Assembly (NCBI GenBank): GCA_001898485.1
Contig: MKTY01000018.1
Location: 124,001 to 188,000, forward strand
Direction of reading: 5' to 3'
Length of the DNA stretch: 64,000 bases
Source of the DNA: Sphingobacteriales bacterium 46-32
GTDB taxonomy: Bacteria; Bacteroidota; Bacteroidia; Chitinophagales; Chitinophagaceae
In this document: positions 63,932 to 64,000 of the stretch, piece after piece
Numbering within the stretch: the first letter of the stretch is position 1
Layout of the letters: every line of letters begins with the position of its first letter
Program-made: the position numbers and the translations under genes
The notes under the pieces: generated by a model
Databases searched by the model: none
Told to the model about the DNA's origin: nothing
What the model saw: the letters and a program-made list of their open reading frames with translations, nothing else

Positions 63932-64000
63932 GCGCAGGTAAAAACGATCTTTCCCGATCACAGAATCTTCGGAACATTTCAGGAGTCACTCTGTGAATCC

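Overview
The window looks like chromosome from a Bacteroidota bacterium, most likely of the family Chitinophagaceae. Four things suggest this: a one-protein hybrid two-component regulator of the glycan-sensing type, a DUF2723 membrane protein, candidate promoters of the TTTG / TAnnTTTG type, and gene-by-gene similarity to that group. The genus cannot be fixed from the sequence alone.

Region 1 (1-23.2 kb) is a glycan-utilisation region. A hybrid sensor/AraC regulator (410-4450, minus) lies beside the start of a secreted protein cut off by the left edge. Next comes a plus-strand series. Its first four genes (4746-11891) resemble Planctomycete genes: a PSD1/DUF1549 cytochrome with a LamG domain, a DUF1501 Tat lipoprotein, a beta-propeller protein, and a DUF2231/c-type cytochrome/LRR membrane protein. 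They are followed by a heparinase II/III-like lyase, a GH88 unsaturated uronyl hydrolase, a sugar-porter MFS transporter, a glycosylasparaginase, a DUF2264 protein and a GH2 beta-galactosidase. Together they suggest breakdown of a uronic-acid-containing glycan or glycoprotein glycan, with possible redox steps. No sulfatase and no SusD is visible.

Region 2 (23.2-44.3 kb) is mostly ordinary chromosome. It holds a VOC protein, a large MG2/carboxypeptidase-regulatory surface protein, DinB and YciI-like proteins, tRNA-Val, MtaB, a DUF4258 protein, a PlsC-type acyltransferase, PriA, an NAD(P)-binding protein, MurB, a vWA/MoxR-type ATPase pair, a 120-bp tandem repeat, the DUF2723 protein, a SAM hydrolase-like protein, an SDR and tRNA-Lys.

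Region 3 (44.3-53.4 kb) is visibly AT-richer and accessory. It begins at tRNA-Lys, which is followed about 100 bp later by a degenerate copy of its own 3' half. It contains an intact two-gene DUF262/DUF1524 plus SMC-like ATPase operon whose HNH-like motif looks degenerate. Around it lie remnants of other defence or toxin genes: a restriction-endonuclease-like pseudogene, a probable nucleotidyltransferase remnant, an N-terminally truncated AbiEii-like protein and a frameshifted Fic protein. I read this as a decaying defence island with one live module. It is the best candidate here for an undescribed system.

Region 4 (53.4-64 kb) holds a secreted TPR protein with a PQQ-type propeller protein, a UDG-like protein, a membrane protein, a Crp-family regulator, a YiaA-like protein, a broken acyl-carrier-protein-like gene, a DUF234-type ATPase behind paired inverted repeats, a VOC protein whose signal peptide is out of frame by one base in an A7 tract, and a DHFR/RibD-like reductase.

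Across regions 1 and 2 the intergenic DNA carries several families of short-period repeats (ATGTGCTR, TATAAAGG/TTTAAAGG, ACTGTYA and AGGTRGAGGG-like). They often begin within a few bases of a stop codon and keep a fixed polarity relative to it.
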